In this document: positions 49,365 to 60,285 of the stretch, piece after piece
Position numbering within the stretch: position 1 is the stretch's first letter
Layout of the letters: each line of letters starts with the position of its first letter
Source of the DNA: Demequina aestuarii
GTDB lineage: Bacteria; Actinomycetota; Actinomycetes; Actinomycetales; Demequinaceae
Assembly: GCF_000975095.1 (NCBI RefSeq)
Contig: NZ_BBRD01000001.1
Coordinates: forward strand, 701,467-765,466
Direction: 5' to 3'
DNA length: 64,000 nucleotides
The notes under the pieces: generated by a model
Database searches by the model: none
What the model saw: the letters and a program-made list of their open reading frames with translations, nothing else
Told to the model about the DNA's origin: nothing
Program-made: the position numbers and the translations under genes

Positions 49365-51218
49365 ATGGCACAGGTCAAGGCACCTAAGCCTTCGGCGCTG
49401 ATGAGCCCCGCGCCCGGGTCCGCTCGGCCGCCCTCGACGGCGACCGCATCAGTGAGCGAAGGCGAGCGGATGTCGGGAGCGCAGTCGCTCATCCGTTCGC
49501 TCGAGAGCGCGGGGGCCACCGATATCTTCGGTCTCCCCGGCGGCGCGATCCTGCCGGCGTACGACCCGCTGATGGACTCCACCCAGCTGCGCCACATCCT
49601 GGTGCGCCACGAGCAGGGAGCCGGCCACGCCGCGCAGGGCTATGCCCACGCGACCGGCCGCCCGGGTGTGTGCATCGCCACCTCTGGCCCCGGCGCGACC
49701 AACCTCGTCACGCCCATCGCCGATGCGAACATGGACTCGATCCCTCTGGTCGCCATCACCGGTCAGGTCGCGGCGGCATCGATCGGCACGGACGCCTTCC
49801 AAGAGGCGGACATCGTGGGCATCACGCAGCCCATCACCAAGCACAACGTGCTGGTGACGGACCCCGACGACATCCCGCGCGCCGTGGCCGAGGCGTTCTA
49901 CATCGCCACCCACGGCCGCCCCGGCCCGGTGCTGGTGGACGTCGCCAAGTCCGCGATGCAGTCCCAGACCACGTTCCACTGGCCCGAGCGCATCGAGCTG
50001 CCCGGCTTCAACGCCGGTGCGCGCCCGCACGCGAAGACGGTCCAGGAGGCCGCCCGCCTGCTCGCGACCGCTCGTCGTCCCGTGCTCTACGTGGGTGGCG
50101 GCGTGATCCGCTCCGGCGCATCGGCCGGCCTGCGCCGCCTCACCGATCTGTCGGGTGCGGCCGCCGTGACCACGCTGATGGCCCGCGGCGCACTGCCCGA
50201 CTCGCACCCGCAGAACCTGGGCATGCCCGGCATGCACGGCACGGTGGCCGCGGTCGCCGCGCTGCAGAAGGCGGACCTGGTGGTCGCGCTCGGCGCCCGC
50301 TTCGACGACCGCGTCACCGGCAAGCTCGAGAGCTTCGCCCCGCATGCGACCATCGTGCACGCGGACATCGACCCGGCGGAGATCGGCAAGAACCGCGCGG
50401 TGGACGTGCCGATCGTGGGCGACCTCAAGGAGGTCTTCGCCGCTCTGGTGCCCGCGCTCGAGGCTGAGCACGCGCGCCACGGCAAGCCCGACCTCGAGGC
50501 GTGGTGGGCGCAGCTCGACGACTGGCGCACCACCTATTCGCTGGGCTACACGCCCACCGACGACGGCCACGGCTCTCCGCAGTACGTGATCCAGCGCCTG
50601 GGAGAGATCTCGGGGCCGGACACCATCTTCACCTCGGGCGTGGGACAGCACCAGATGTGGGCCAGCCAGTTCATCAAGTACGAGCGACCCAACACGTGGA
50701 TCAACTCCGGCGGCCTGGGCACCATGGGCTTCTCGGTGCCCGCGGCCATGGGAGCCAAGGTGGGTGAGCCCGACCGCACCGTCTGGTCCATCGACGGCGA
50801 CGGCTGCTTCCAGATGACCAACCAAGAGCTGGTCACCTGCGCGCTCAACAACATCCCGATCAAGGTCGCGATCATCAACAACTCGTCGCTGGGCATGGTG
50901 CGCCAGTGGCAGACGCTGTTCTACAACCAGCGCTACTCGAACACGGACCTGCACACCGGTCACGGCACCCGCCGCATCCCGGACTTCGTGAAGCTCTCGG
51001 AGGCGATGGGCTGCGTGGGACTGCGCTGCGAGACCGATGCGGACGTGGACGCCACCATCAAGCGCGCCATGGAGATCGACGACCAGCCCGTGGTCGTGGA
51101 CTTCACCGTCTCGCGTGACGCGATGGTGTGGCCCATGGTGGCGGCAGGCACGAGCAATGACGAGATTCAGTACGCCCGCGGCATCGCCCCCGAGTGGGAC
51201 CGCGGCGAGGAGGAGTGA
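49365..51218 (+). CDS. ilvB: acetolactate synthase large subunit
   Basis: 617-aa ThDP enzyme, first common step of valine/isoleucine/leucine synthesis. It has the catalytic Glu in [17 protein letters not shown]-binding [14 protein letters not shown] and the ThDP motif [18 protein letters not shown] with [17 protein letters not shown] variable Pro/Ala-rich N-terminus of about 35 residues precedes the core. The ATG at 49365 follows GGGAGAGAAG. First gene of ilvB-ilvN-ilvC-leuB-ilvE, 117 nt behind the leader peptide. Confidence 0.97.
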   Translation: MAQVKAPKPSALMSPAPGSARPPSTATASVSEGERMSGAQSLIRSLESAGATDIFGLPGGAILPAYDPLMDSTQLRHILVRHEQGAGHAAQGYAHATGRPGVCIATSGPGATNLVTPIADANMDSIPLVAITGQVAAASIGTDAFQEADIVGITQPITKHNVLVTDPDDIPRAVAEAFYIATHGRPGPVLVDVAKSAMQSQTTFHWPERIELPGFNAGARPHAKTVQEAARLLATARRPVLYVGGGVIRSGASAGLRRLTDLSGAAAVTTLMARGALPDSHPQNLGMPGMHGTVAAVAALQKADLVVALGARFDDRVTGKLESFAPHATIVHADIDPAEIGKNRAVDVPIVGDLKEVFAALVPALEAEHARHGKPDLEAWWAQLDDWRTTYSLGYTPTDDGHGSPQYVIQRLGEISGPDTIFTSGVGQHQMWASQFIKYERPNTWINSGGLGTMGFSVPAAMGAKVGEPDRTVWSIDGDGCFQMTNQELVTCALNNIPIKVAIINNSSLGMVRQWQTLFYNQRYSNTDLHTGHGTRRIPDFVKLSEAMGCVGLRCETDADVDATIKRAMEIDDQPVVVDFTVSRDAMVWPMVAAGTSNDEIQYARGIAPEWDRGEEE

Positions 51219-51222
51219 CAGC

Positions 51223-51741
51223 ATGACCAAGCACACGCTCTCGGTGCTCGTCGAGAACAAGCCGGGCGTGCTCGCACGCGTCTCCGGACTGTTCTCCCGC
51301 CGCGCCTTCAACATCCACTCGCTGGCCGTGGGCCAGACCGAGCACCCCGGCATTTCGCGCATCACCGTCGTGGTCGACGTGGACGCGCTGCCGCTCGAGC
51401 AGGTCACCAAGCAGCTCAACAAGCTGGTGCACGTGCTCAAGATCGTCGAACTCGACCGCGACAAGTCGGTCCAGCGCGACCTGCTGCTCATCAAGGTGCG
51501 CGCCGACGTCCGTCAACGCGCGGACGTGCTGCAGGTCGTGGACCTGTTCCGCGCCCACGTGGTGGACGTCGCGGCCGACTCGCTGGTGATCGAGGCCGTG
51601 GGGTCTCCCGACAAACTCGAGGCCCTGCTCGCAGCGCTCCAGCCGCACGACATCCGGGAGATCGTGCAGTCCGGCACCGTCGCCATCGGCCGCGGTGCGA
51701 AGTCGATCACCGAGCGCGCCTTCGAGCGCGTGAGCGCGTAA
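51223..51741 (+). CDS. ilvN: acetolactate synthase small (regulatory) subunit
   Basis: 172 aa with an N-terminal ACT domain (HTLSVLVENKPGVLARVSGL, SRRAFNIHSLAVG) binding valine and a C-terminal ALS_ss domain (LLLIKVRAD ... VVDLFRAHVVDVA). Confers feedback inhibition and activates IlvB. Starts 4 nt after the ilvB stop. Confidence 0.96.
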   Translation: MTKHTLSVLVENKPGVLARVSGLFSRRAFNIHSLAVGQTEHPGISRITVVVDVDALPLEQVTKQLNKLVHVLKIVELDRDKSVQRDLLLIKVRADVRQRADVLQVVDLFRAHVVDVAADSLVIEAVGSPDKLEALLAALQPHDIREIVQSGTVAIGRGAKSITERAFERVSA

Positions 51742-51803
51742 GCCTCAGCGTCACCACCCCAAGCCGGCCCGAGCATCGGCCGCACGCAGTTTCCCCCGCT
51801 TGA

Positions 51804-53917
<2,114 letters not shown>

Positions 53918-53934
53918 CACCATGCTCATGCGCG

Positions 53935-53989
53935 CTGGAGGGACATGGGCGCAGGATCCGACCGGAATCTTGCGCTCATGTCCCTCCAG
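53935..53989. repeat. large intercistronic hairpin between leuB and ilvE
   Basis: Perfect 13-bp outer arms (CTGGAGGGACATG, 53935-53947; complement 53977-53989) enclose a second stem (GCGCA at 53950-53954 with TGCGC at 53971-53975, and an almost complementary extension). It ends 12 nt before the ribosome-binding site of ilvE (AAGGGGA), so it may act as a partial terminator or mRNA processing site. Confidence 0.7.
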
Positions 53990-54013
53990 AACGCATCACG
54001 AAGGGGAACCGAC

Positions 54014-55147
54014 ATGACTGAGACCACTGCATCGGCTGCTCAGGCGAGTGCCGCGCCGTCCAACGTCGCGGCCTTCGACGTCCGCCCCAGCGCGAACCCG
54101 CTGCCGGCGGTTCAGCGGGACGCCGCGCTCGCGGACCTCAAGTTCGGCACCCAGTTCACGGACCACATGGCGCGCATGCAGTGGCGCAAGGACGAGGGCT
54201 GGACCGACCGCCGCGTCGAGGCCTACGGTCCTCTGCAGCTCGACCCGGCTGCCGCCGTGCTGCACTACGCGCAGGAGATCTTCGAGGGGCTCAAGGCCTT
54301 CAAGTGGGCCGACGGCAGCGTGCACCTGTTCCGCCCCGAGGCCAACGCCGAGCGCTTCAACCGCTCCGCGCATCGTCTCGCGCTGCCGCAGCTGCCCGTC
54401 GAGGACTTCGTGGGCTCGCTCGAGGCGCTCATCTCCGCCGACGTGGCGTGGGTGCCGGGTGTCGAGGAGTCGAGCCTGTACCTGCGCCCCTTCATGTTCG
54501 CCTCGGAGGCGTTTCTGGGAGTGCGCCCCGCCCACGTGATCGACTACCTGCTGATCGCCTCTCCCGTGGGCCCGTACTTCCCGGGCGGCGTCAAGCCGGT
54601 GTCGATCTGGGTCGCGCAGGGCTTCCACCGTGCCGGACCGGGGGGGACTGGCGACGCCAAGTGCGGCGGCAACTACGCCGCGTCGCTGCTCCCTCAGCAG
54701 CAGGCGGCCGAGCACGGCTGCCAGCAGGTGCTGTTCCTCGACGCGAAGAACGACAGCTACCTCGAGGAGCTGGGCGGCATGAACGTGTTCGTCGTGCGCC
54801 GCGACGGCACCATCGAGACTCCGCGCCTGACGGGCACCATCCTCGAGGGGATCACGCGCTCCAGCGTGATCCAGCAGCTGGAGGACGACGGCCGCAAGGT
54901 GATCGAGAAGGACATCACGCTGGCCGAGGTGCGCGCAGGCGTCGAGGACGGCGACATCGCCGAGATCTTCGCGTGCGGGACGGCCGCGGTCGTCACGCCC
55001 GTGGGCCGGCTCGCGTCGCCCACGTTCGACGTGCAGATCAACGGGGGAGAGGCCGGCCAGGTCACCCTGGGCATTCGCCAGCGCCTCACGGACATCCAGT
55101 ACGGTCGCGACGAGGACACCTACGGCTGGATGCGCCGCGTCGCTTAG
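54014..55147 (+). CDS. ilvE: branched-chain amino-acid aminotransferase
   Basis: 377-aa PLP fold-type IV enzyme making Ile, Leu and Val from keto acids and glutamate. FGTQFTDHMARMQWRKDEGW, IFEGLKAFKWADGSVHLFRP, the PLP-lysine region GDAKCGGNYAASLLPQ, and EELGGMNVFVV with TGTILEGITRSSVI match class IIA transaminases of actinobacteria. The ATG follows AAGGGGA. Its last 80 bp (55068-55147) occur again at 56402-56481, and an unrelated gene begins 9 nt after its stop, so the 3' end has been an integration or recombination site. Confidence 0.96.
   Translation: MTETTASAAQASAAPSNVAAFDVRPSANPLPAVQRDAALADLKFGTQFTDHMARMQWRKDEGWTDRRVEAYGPLQLDPAAAVLHYAQEIFEGLKAFKWADGSVHLFRPEANAERFNRSAHRLALPQLPVEDFVGSLEALISADVAWVPGVEESSLYLRPFMFASEAFLGVRPAHVIDYLLIASPVGPYFPGGVKPVSIWVAQGFHRAGPGGTGDAKCGGNYAASLLPQQQAAEHGCQQVLFLDAKNDSYLEELGGMNVFVVRRDGTIETPRLTGTILEGITRSSVIQQLEDDGRKVIEKDITLAEVRAGVEDGDIAEIFACGTAAVVTPVGRLASPTFDVQINGGEAGQVTLGIRQRLTDIQYGRDEDTYGWMRRVA
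55068..55147 (+). repeat. left copy of duplicated ilvE 3' end
   Basis: 80 bp, from within ilvE to its stop. Identical to 56402-56481 over the first 70 bp, with two single-base differences in the last ten (CGC-GTC-GCT against CGG-GTC-GCC, both silent). Confidence 0.9.
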
Positions 55148-56401
55148 GATTGCGCTGTGCGCAAGATATTGCCAGTGTCCGACCTTGCCGGATCGAGAGC
55201 CACAGTCGACCTCATTTACAACGCCAAGAGGTACGGCACACGCGGGACTTTGGTGCTGGACCTCTCTCGGACCCGCGCGGTTTTTCCAAACGGCGCAGTC
55301 GGGTTCGCCACGGCTCTGCAGTTCTTTCGTCGCGGTTTGTTCAATATTGAACTAGGGACGCCATCGAAGTCCGTGCTCGACGCCCACGTGCTCAACCCGT
55401 CCCCTGCATCCAGCTATGAGGCCGGAACCCGGGCGACGAACCGATTGTGGGAGTACACGACGCCCGAACAAGCGAGTCGACTAACGACTGCCTTTACGCG
55501 TGCGATTGAGGACAACGTCCACTGCGGTCGAGGTGTGATTGACGCGCTCACCTGGTGCCTCTTTGAGGTGATGGATAATGTGTTTCAGCACTCAAACGCG
55601 GCGTCAGGTTATGTGATGATGCAGATCCATCCGAAAAGTCAGCAGTGTGCGATCGCTGTGGGGGACTCTGGTATCGGAATCCATAAGTCGTTCATTGAAT
55701 CGGGTGTCCATCCAGCCAAGGATGCGTATGAAGCTCTCAAGCTTGCCGTCCAGGAGCGAGTGACGAGCAAGACCAAGAATATGGGCAACGGACTCTACGG
55801 ACTAATTCGTGTCGTGGGCCTCAACGGCGGCGAACTCGAGATCCGATCGGGACGCGGTGCGCTGCAGTTTGCGGACTGGCAACTTCAGGGCGGTGTGAGT
55901 TTGTCAACCCCACTGATGGATCAAGAGAACCACCAGGGAACATTGGTCGACTGGCAGCTGCACATGGGTCGCGCCGTAACTCTGAACGACGCCCTCGACA
56001 CGCCCCGCGCTACTCCGTCGAGGCTCGAAGATGTTGAGGATGAGTACGGCCAGATACGCCTGAGGGTTAGCGACTTTGAGGATGAGATTGGTTCTCGCAC
56101 TGCCGCGAGGAATATTCGTATCAGGCTCGAGAACGCGATCTCAGACTCAACAGCACCGGTTGTTCTCGACTTTGGGGGGATCGCTGTAATCTCCTCTAGT
56201 TTCGCCGACGAGGTATTGGGTAAACTTGTCCTTGCACGCGGCATGGATTTCTTCGCAAATCGGGTCCGAATGCGGAACATGTCATCAACCGTCCAAGGGA
56301 TTGTTGATCGGTCTATCGTGCAGCGGGTACAGGAGGGTGACGAGGACCATCCCGCGCGAGAGGTTCCTTAGTTCCGAGGGAGGTGCCCCGCGAGGTGACC
56401 A
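55148..56401 (+). mobile_element. single-gene insert between duplicated ilvE ends
   Basis: About 1.25 kb of visibly AT-richer DNA holding one gene, bounded by the two ilvE 3'-end copies. This resembles an element that integrates in a gene's 3' end and restores it. There is no integrase, transposase, terminal inverted repeat or short target duplication, so it would be non-autonomous, or the remnant of allele replacement from a relative. Confidence 0.55.
55157..56371 (+). CDS. histidine-kinase-type ATPase fused to STAS-like (DUF4325-like) domain
   Basis: 404 aa. Residues about 5-75 form a STAS-like fold (TLVLDLSRTRAVFPNGAVGF). Residues about 95-250 are a GHKL ATPase: N-box EVMDNVFQHSN (137-147), G1 box GDSGIGI (169-175) and G2 box KNMGNGLYGL (207-216), all with key residues present. 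Residues about 300-385 resemble DUF4325 STAS-like proteins (IGSRTAARNIRIRLENA, VVLDFGGIAVISSSFADEVL) with a Ser cluster at 346-348 where STAS proteins are phosphorylated. There is no receiver, sensor or membrane segment. It resembles an anti-sigma kinase and its antagonist joined in one chain. GTG start 9 nt after the ilvE stop, with AGGA overlapping that stop. GC and codon use differ from neighbours. Confidence 0.8.
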   Translation: MRKILPVSDLAGSRATVDLIYNAKRYGTRGTLVLDLSRTRAVFPNGAVGFATALQFFRRGLFNIELGTPSKSVLDAHVLNPSPASSYEAGTRATNRLWEYTTPEQASRLTTAFTRAIEDNVHCGRGVIDALTWCLFEVMDNVFQHSNAASGYVMMQIHPKSQQCAIAVGDSGIGIHKSFIESGVHPAKDAYEALKLAVQERVTSKTKNMGNGLYGLIRVVGLNGGELEIRSGRGALQFADWQLQGGVSLSTPLMDQENHQGTLVDWQLHMGRAVTLNDALDTPRATPSRLEDVEDEYGQIRLRVSDFEDEIGSRTAARNIRIRLENAISDSTAPVVLDFGGIAVISSSFADEVLGKLVLARGMDFFANRVRMRNMSSTVQGIVDRSIVQRVQEGDEDHPAREVP

Positions 56402-56481
56402 TGGGCATTCGCCAGCGCCTCACGGACATCCAGTACGGTCGCGACGAGGACACCTACGGCTGGATGCGCCGGGTCGCCTAG
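56402..56481 (+). repeat. right copy of duplicated ilvE 3' end
   Basis: 80-bp duplicate of the ilvE end, still open as a 26-codon remnant ending MRRVA and TAG. Upstream of 56402 weaker similarity to ilvE (about 30 bp, including codons for VT(L/M)G) continues, showing it is a diverged allele rather than an exact copy. Confidence 0.88.
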
Positions 56482-56590
56482 GGCGTGTCTGGCCGGGGCA
56501 GTCCGGCCGATGCGCTCGCCGGGCCTCGGTGGGCACGTATCCTGACGCGTCACGCTCCATGCCCACCGAGGATCCACGAGAGGACCCCGC

Positions 56591-57412
56591 ATGTCCCGCA
56601 AGACCATCGTCATCACTGGCGGCAGTGACGGCATCGGCGCGGCGGCGGCACGCAGGCTGGCGGCGGATGGTCACGAGGTGGTCATCGTGGGTCGCAACCC
56701 CGAGAAGACGGCCGCGGTCGCGCGCGAGGTCGGCATCGCCCATCACGTCGCGGACTTCGCGGACCTCTCCCAGGTGCGCGACCTCGCCGCGACACTGCTG
56801 AGGGCGCACCCCTCGATCGACGTCCTCGCCAACAACGCCGGCGGCATCATGGGCCATCGCGAGCTGACCGTCGACGGCCACGAGAAGACGCATCAGGTCA
56901 ACCACCTCGCGCCGTTCGTGCTCACCATGGAGCTGATGCCGGCTCTCGAGGCCGGCCGCGCCACGGTGATCCAGACGTCGAGCGCGGCGGCGCTCAGGTT
57001 CTCCGACTTCGACATCGAGGACCTCCAGGGAGAGCGGGACTACGCGCCCCAGACGGCGTATGGCAATGCCAAGCTCGCAAACATCCTGTTCGCCGAGGAA
57101 CTGCAGCGCCGCTACGGCGACCGCGGCATCGCGCCGGTGTCCTTTCACCCGGGCCTGGTCGCCACCGGCTTCGCGGCCGGCACGACCCACTACATGCGAT
57201 GGCTCTACCAGACCCCGCTCAAGCGCCTCTTCACCATCAGCGCGGACGAGGGCGCCGGCCAGCTGGTGTGGCTGGCCACCGGCGAACCGGGCGTGGACTT
57301 CGCGCCGGGCCGCTACTACGAGTCCTACAAGGTCGCGACGAAGGTCGCCCGGGAGCTCGGCGACGCCGCGCTGGCTCGCGAGTTGTGGGAGCGCTCCGCG
57401 ACTCTGGTCTGA
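56591..57412 (+). CDS. SDR family NAD(P)-dependent oxidoreductase
   Basis: 273-aa short-chain dehydrogenase. Cofactor loop VITGGSDGIGAAAARRLA, NNAGGIMG, catalytic Ser in IQTSSAAALRF, and the YxxxK-type AYGNAKLANILFA resemble retinol dehydrogenase/WWOX-like bacterial SDRs. The substrate is unknown. It lies downstream of the ilvE remnant and may once have followed ilvE directly. Start ATG at 56591. Confidence 0.87.
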   Translation: MSRKTIVITGGSDGIGAAAARRLAADGHEVVIVGRNPEKTAAVAREVGIAHHVADFADLSQVRDLAATLLRAHPSIDVLANNAGGIMGHRELTVDGHEKTHQVNHLAPFVLTMELMPALEAGRATVIQTSSAAALRFSDFDIEDLQGERDYAPQTAYGNAKLANILFAEELQRRYGDRGIAPVSFHPGLVATGFAAGTTHYMRWLYQTPLKRLFTISADEGAGQLVWLATGEPGVDFAPGRYYESYKVATKVARELGDAALARELWERSATLV

Positions 57413-57446
57413 GCGCTGGCGGGGCCAAGGCCGGCAGATGCGGCGA

Positions 57447-59894
57447 TCAGGTCCGGTCGAACGCTCCCAGCCGGGCTGCCTTCGCCACCGCATCGGCCCT
57501 GTCGTGCGCGTCGAGCTTGCGCAGGAGCAGCCGCAGCTGCGTGCGCACGGTGTTGACAGACACGAACCGGCGCTCCGCGATCTGTGCGTTCGTGCAGCCT
57601 TCGCGCAGTAGCGCCAGGTTCTCCAGGTCGGGGCGGGTGAACCTCACGGTGGTGACGTGGCTGAGGGGCCTCGCGTCCGCCCGAGCCTCATCGAGCGTGG
57701 CCGCAAGATCCGCGCTCCAGACCGACATGTCCTCAGTGAGGGCGGCGAAGTCTTCGGCCGGAACCATCCTGAGAGCGAACCTCATGAGACCGGGCGTGGT
57801 GCGGTGCCAGGCCGATTCGAGTCGCTCGATCGCGTAGGCGTGCTGGCCCAGGCGGTGCAGTGCGGCCACAGCAAGAACGTCGGTGACGATGTGCGCGCGG
57901 GGGGCCTCGCACAGGCGCGCGGCGACGTCCAGCAGGGTCAGCGACTTGCCCGCGCGATCGGTGACCAGCAGCACGATCGCCTCCACCATGGCGGTGAACC
58001 AGTCGCGAGTGGGGGCGGTCCTCAAGGTGCGCTCGGCACCGACGGCATCGCCGCTCGCCACCTGAGCGAAAGCCGTCGACGCCAGGACCACGGTGCTGGG
58101 CTGACCGTCGGACCAGAACCGTCGACTCCGTTCGAGCGGCGTGCTCTTCGCGTGCGGGGTGAGCGTGTGGGGAGCGACGAGTGCCTGGAGCGACAGCACG
58201 AAGCCCTCGGCAGCGGACCGCGAGGGGGAGGACTCGCTGCGTTCGGCGAGCAAGCGGATTCGATCGAGAGCACGGGCGTCGTCTCCGACCTCGATCAGCG
58301 TCATCGGCGACGTGGTGGTGCCTGTCAGGTCCTCGTCATGCGGTTCATGGATGCCTGCGAAGACCTCCTCGGTGAGCGCGGTGAGGTGCTCGGCGATCGC
58401 GGTGGGACTGCGGGGGTTCGCGTGAGACCGCATGATGGAGGCGAACCGCATGCCGAGTGCGTGATCATCGATCTGCGTCGCAGCCCAGAACGGCAGGTAC
58501 ATCTCCGCCGCGAGCCTCGTCATGATGGAGGGGTCGTGGACGCACTCGGCGAGCACACCATCCCCGGGAGACTCGCCCAGCAGCTCGACCACAGTGTCGA
58601 GGTGACGACGAGTCTCGGCCCGCTCCCCGAGCGACACGCTGGCGAACATGCGACGCGTGGTGAGGCGCAGGCGCTCGAAGGGAGTGTCAGCGGCCACAGT
58701 CGCGAGGGCCTTGGCTGCGGCCGCGTGGTACGTCACGGCCTCCGAGGCCGAGCCTGTGGCGCGCATGCGCAGCTCGCCCAGGAGCAGCAGCAGGCTCGGG
58801 AATGCCTTCAAGGTGCGCCAGGGCACGTCCTGGATGGCCTGCACCGTGACGTCGTGGGTGGCCAGCAGGAAGTATCGGAAGTGGTCGTACACGAGCGCAT
58901 CGGCCGCCGAGAATTCGCCCAGCCGCACCAGGTAGTACGGCTGCATCGCGAGGTGCCCGCGTGCGCGAGTGGTGGCGAGTGCGTCACGCAGGCGCACCTC
59001 GAGGCCTTCCGCGCGGCGCTCCTGCTCGACGAGTGTCCACACCTGCTCGGACCACTCGAAGACGGTCTGGCCCGTCTCGGAGTCCACCTCGATATCGCCG
59101 AAGGGGAGCGCGGTGAGGCGCGCGAAGTGGCTCGCGATCTCCGCCTCGTCGACATCGGGAAGCGAGAGCAGGTCCACCGAGACGCGCCGGAACCGTGACG
59201 CCCGCGTGATCACTGTGACCAGTGAGCTCTCGGCCGGGGTCGATGGGCTCCTGCTCAGCACGCGGGAGATCAGCTCGCGTGCGAGGTGGATGTCCAGCCG
59301 AGTGTCGGGGCCCGCCCACGGGGCGCTGTGCTCGTTCGCGCGCAGCCGCTCGAGGTGGCGGCGGGCGAGCGTAGGGCTGCCGCGATAGCGGGTGGCCAAC
59401 GCCGCGTAGAGGCCCGGTGGGGCTGACACTTCGTTGGCGGCGGCGAGACGGTCCACCTCATCTGGCGTGAACGCGAGGTCCCGCTCGGTGAGCACTCTGA
59501 CGTCGTGGCCAGGCAGCGGTGGTGGGCAGTCGAGGGACGAGACGATCACCCGCGGTCGCGACGGTGCGCGGGTGAGAGCGGCGATGTGCTGCCATCGTTC
59601 GTCGCCGGCGGTGACCACGGCATCGTCGATGAAGACCACGTCCAGGGCTTCCGGCGAGGCGTTCACGAGGTCTTCGAGCGCCCGCTGCGAACCGATCCAG
59701 GCGGTGCGCGCACCCTCCGCGGCGATCAGGTGCGCGCGGCACTGGCGCATCCATGTGGTGCGGCCCCAGCCCGGGATCGTCGCGATCACCGTGAGCGAAG
59801 CCAGATCCGACAAGGCCATGCGGGCCCCCGCGCGCTCGATCTCGACCCACATGCCGTCGCCACCTGCACCGAGTGCGTGGTGCGTCACCGTCAT
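57447..59894 (-). CDS. LuxR family regulator, LAL/MalT-like
   Basis: 815 aa. The C-terminal LuxR helix-turn-helix is ENLALLREGCTNAQIAERRF, VSVNTVRTQLRLLLRKLDAH. The N-terminus has a STAND-type ATPase region with a degenerate Walker A (IPGWGRTTW, residues 40-48, Arg in place of Lys) and a Walker-B-like VVFIDDAVV. The central part is helical, TPR/TTC-like. The regulator may bind ATP weakly or not at all. The ATG at 59894 follows GAGGA; 59918 is a longer alternative. Divergent from the large surface-protein gene across 391 bp containing GGGTGA repeats. Confidence 0.85.
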   Translation of the reverse strand: MTVTHHALGAGGDGMWVEIERAGARMALSDLASLTVIATIPGWGRTTWMRQCRAHLIAAEGARTAWIGSQRALEDLVNASPEALDVVFIDDAVVTAGDERWQHIAALTRAPSRPRVIVSSLDCPPPLPGHDVRVLTERDLAFTPDEVDRLAAANEVSAPPGLYAALATRYRGSPTLARRHLERLRANEHSAPWAGPDTRLDIHLARELISRVLSRSPSTPAESSLVTVITRASRFRRVSVDLLSLPDVDEAEIASHFARLTALPFGDIEVDSETGQTVFEWSEQVWTLVEQERRAEGLEVRLRDALATTRARGHLAMQPYYLVRLGEFSAADALVYDHFRYFLLATHDVTVQAIQDVPWRTLKAFPSLLLLLGELRMRATGSASEAVTYHAAAAKALATVAADTPFERLRLTTRRMFASVSLGERAETRRHLDTVVELLGESPGDGVLAECVHDPSIMTRLAAEMYLPFWAATQIDDHALGMRFASIMRSHANPRSPTAIAEHLTALTEEVFAGIHEPHDEDLTGTTTSPMTLIEVGDDARALDRIRLLAERSESSPSRSAAEGFVLSLQALVAPHTLTPHAKSTPLERSRRFWSDGQPSTVVLASTAFAQVASGDAVGAERTLRTAPTRDWFTAMVEAIVLLVTDRAGKSLTLLDVAARLCEAPRAHIVTDVLAVAALHRLGQHAYAIERLESAWHRTTPGLMRFALRMVPAEDFAALTEDMSVWSADLAATLDEARADARPLSHVTTVRFTRPDLENLALLREGCTNAQIAERRFVSVNTVRTQLRLLLRKLDAHDRADAVAKAARLGAFDRT

Positions 59895-60285
59895 AGCGTC
59901 CTCGCGAGAAGGCCACACCGGGCACGTGCGGGGCGCGTGCCAGGCGAGTGGCGGTTGGGGCTGTGATGCCGACGCTAGCGCACGGCATGTCCGCTTTGAG
60001 CGAGTTGTCGGGTGAGGCGCGGGGTGACGGGGGGTGATTCTGGGGGTGAATTCTTCAGGAGGCGAAGACCCAGGTAGGGGCCCGATGCTCCACTGGAGCA
60101 GTCGGTGAGCGATGGATCGCCACCGAGGGTGCCGTGGACTGCGGCAGCTGAGGGAATCCCGGGCCCGGTGGGTCTGTACATGTGCGCTCGTGCGCCGTGC
60201 GGCATCAGCCGTACCGCCTTATCGCGCGCCATTCTCCTCACCTGCGTCGAGCGTCTCGGACGAGAAATGCGACTGAGGAAAAGGT
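59895..60285. other. 391-bp divergent region between LuxR gene and surface-protein gene
   Basis: No coding gene seen. Besides the GGGTGA array (60010-60049) it holds a G/C-rich stretch (about 60090-60170) with CCACCG and CGGTGG segments able to fold, and a GAGGAAAAGG ribosome-binding site before 60286. I could not match it to a known riboswitch. Confidence 0.4.
60010..60049 (+). promoter_or_regulatory. four phased GGGTGA direct repeats, candidate activator site
   Basis: G(G)GGTGA occurs at 60010-60015, 60021-60027, 60031-60037 and 60043-60049, with 10-12 bp between the TGA ends, about one helical turn. MalT-type regulators bind direct GGGGA(T/G)GAGG-like boxes, so the neighbouring LAL regulator is the natural candidate. 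Confidence 0.5.

Noticed and set aside
49449-51494. 681-codon open frame on the minus strand
   Set aside because: Antisense shadow of ilvB/ilvN.
55148-56401. Insertion sequence
   Set aside because: No transposase, no terminal inverted repeats and an 80-bp gene-end duplication instead of a short target duplication.
60060-60285. Riboswitch upstream of the surface-protein gene
   Set aside because: The region can fold, but I could not match conserved cores of cobalamin, SAM, c-di-GMP or c-di-AMP riboswitches.
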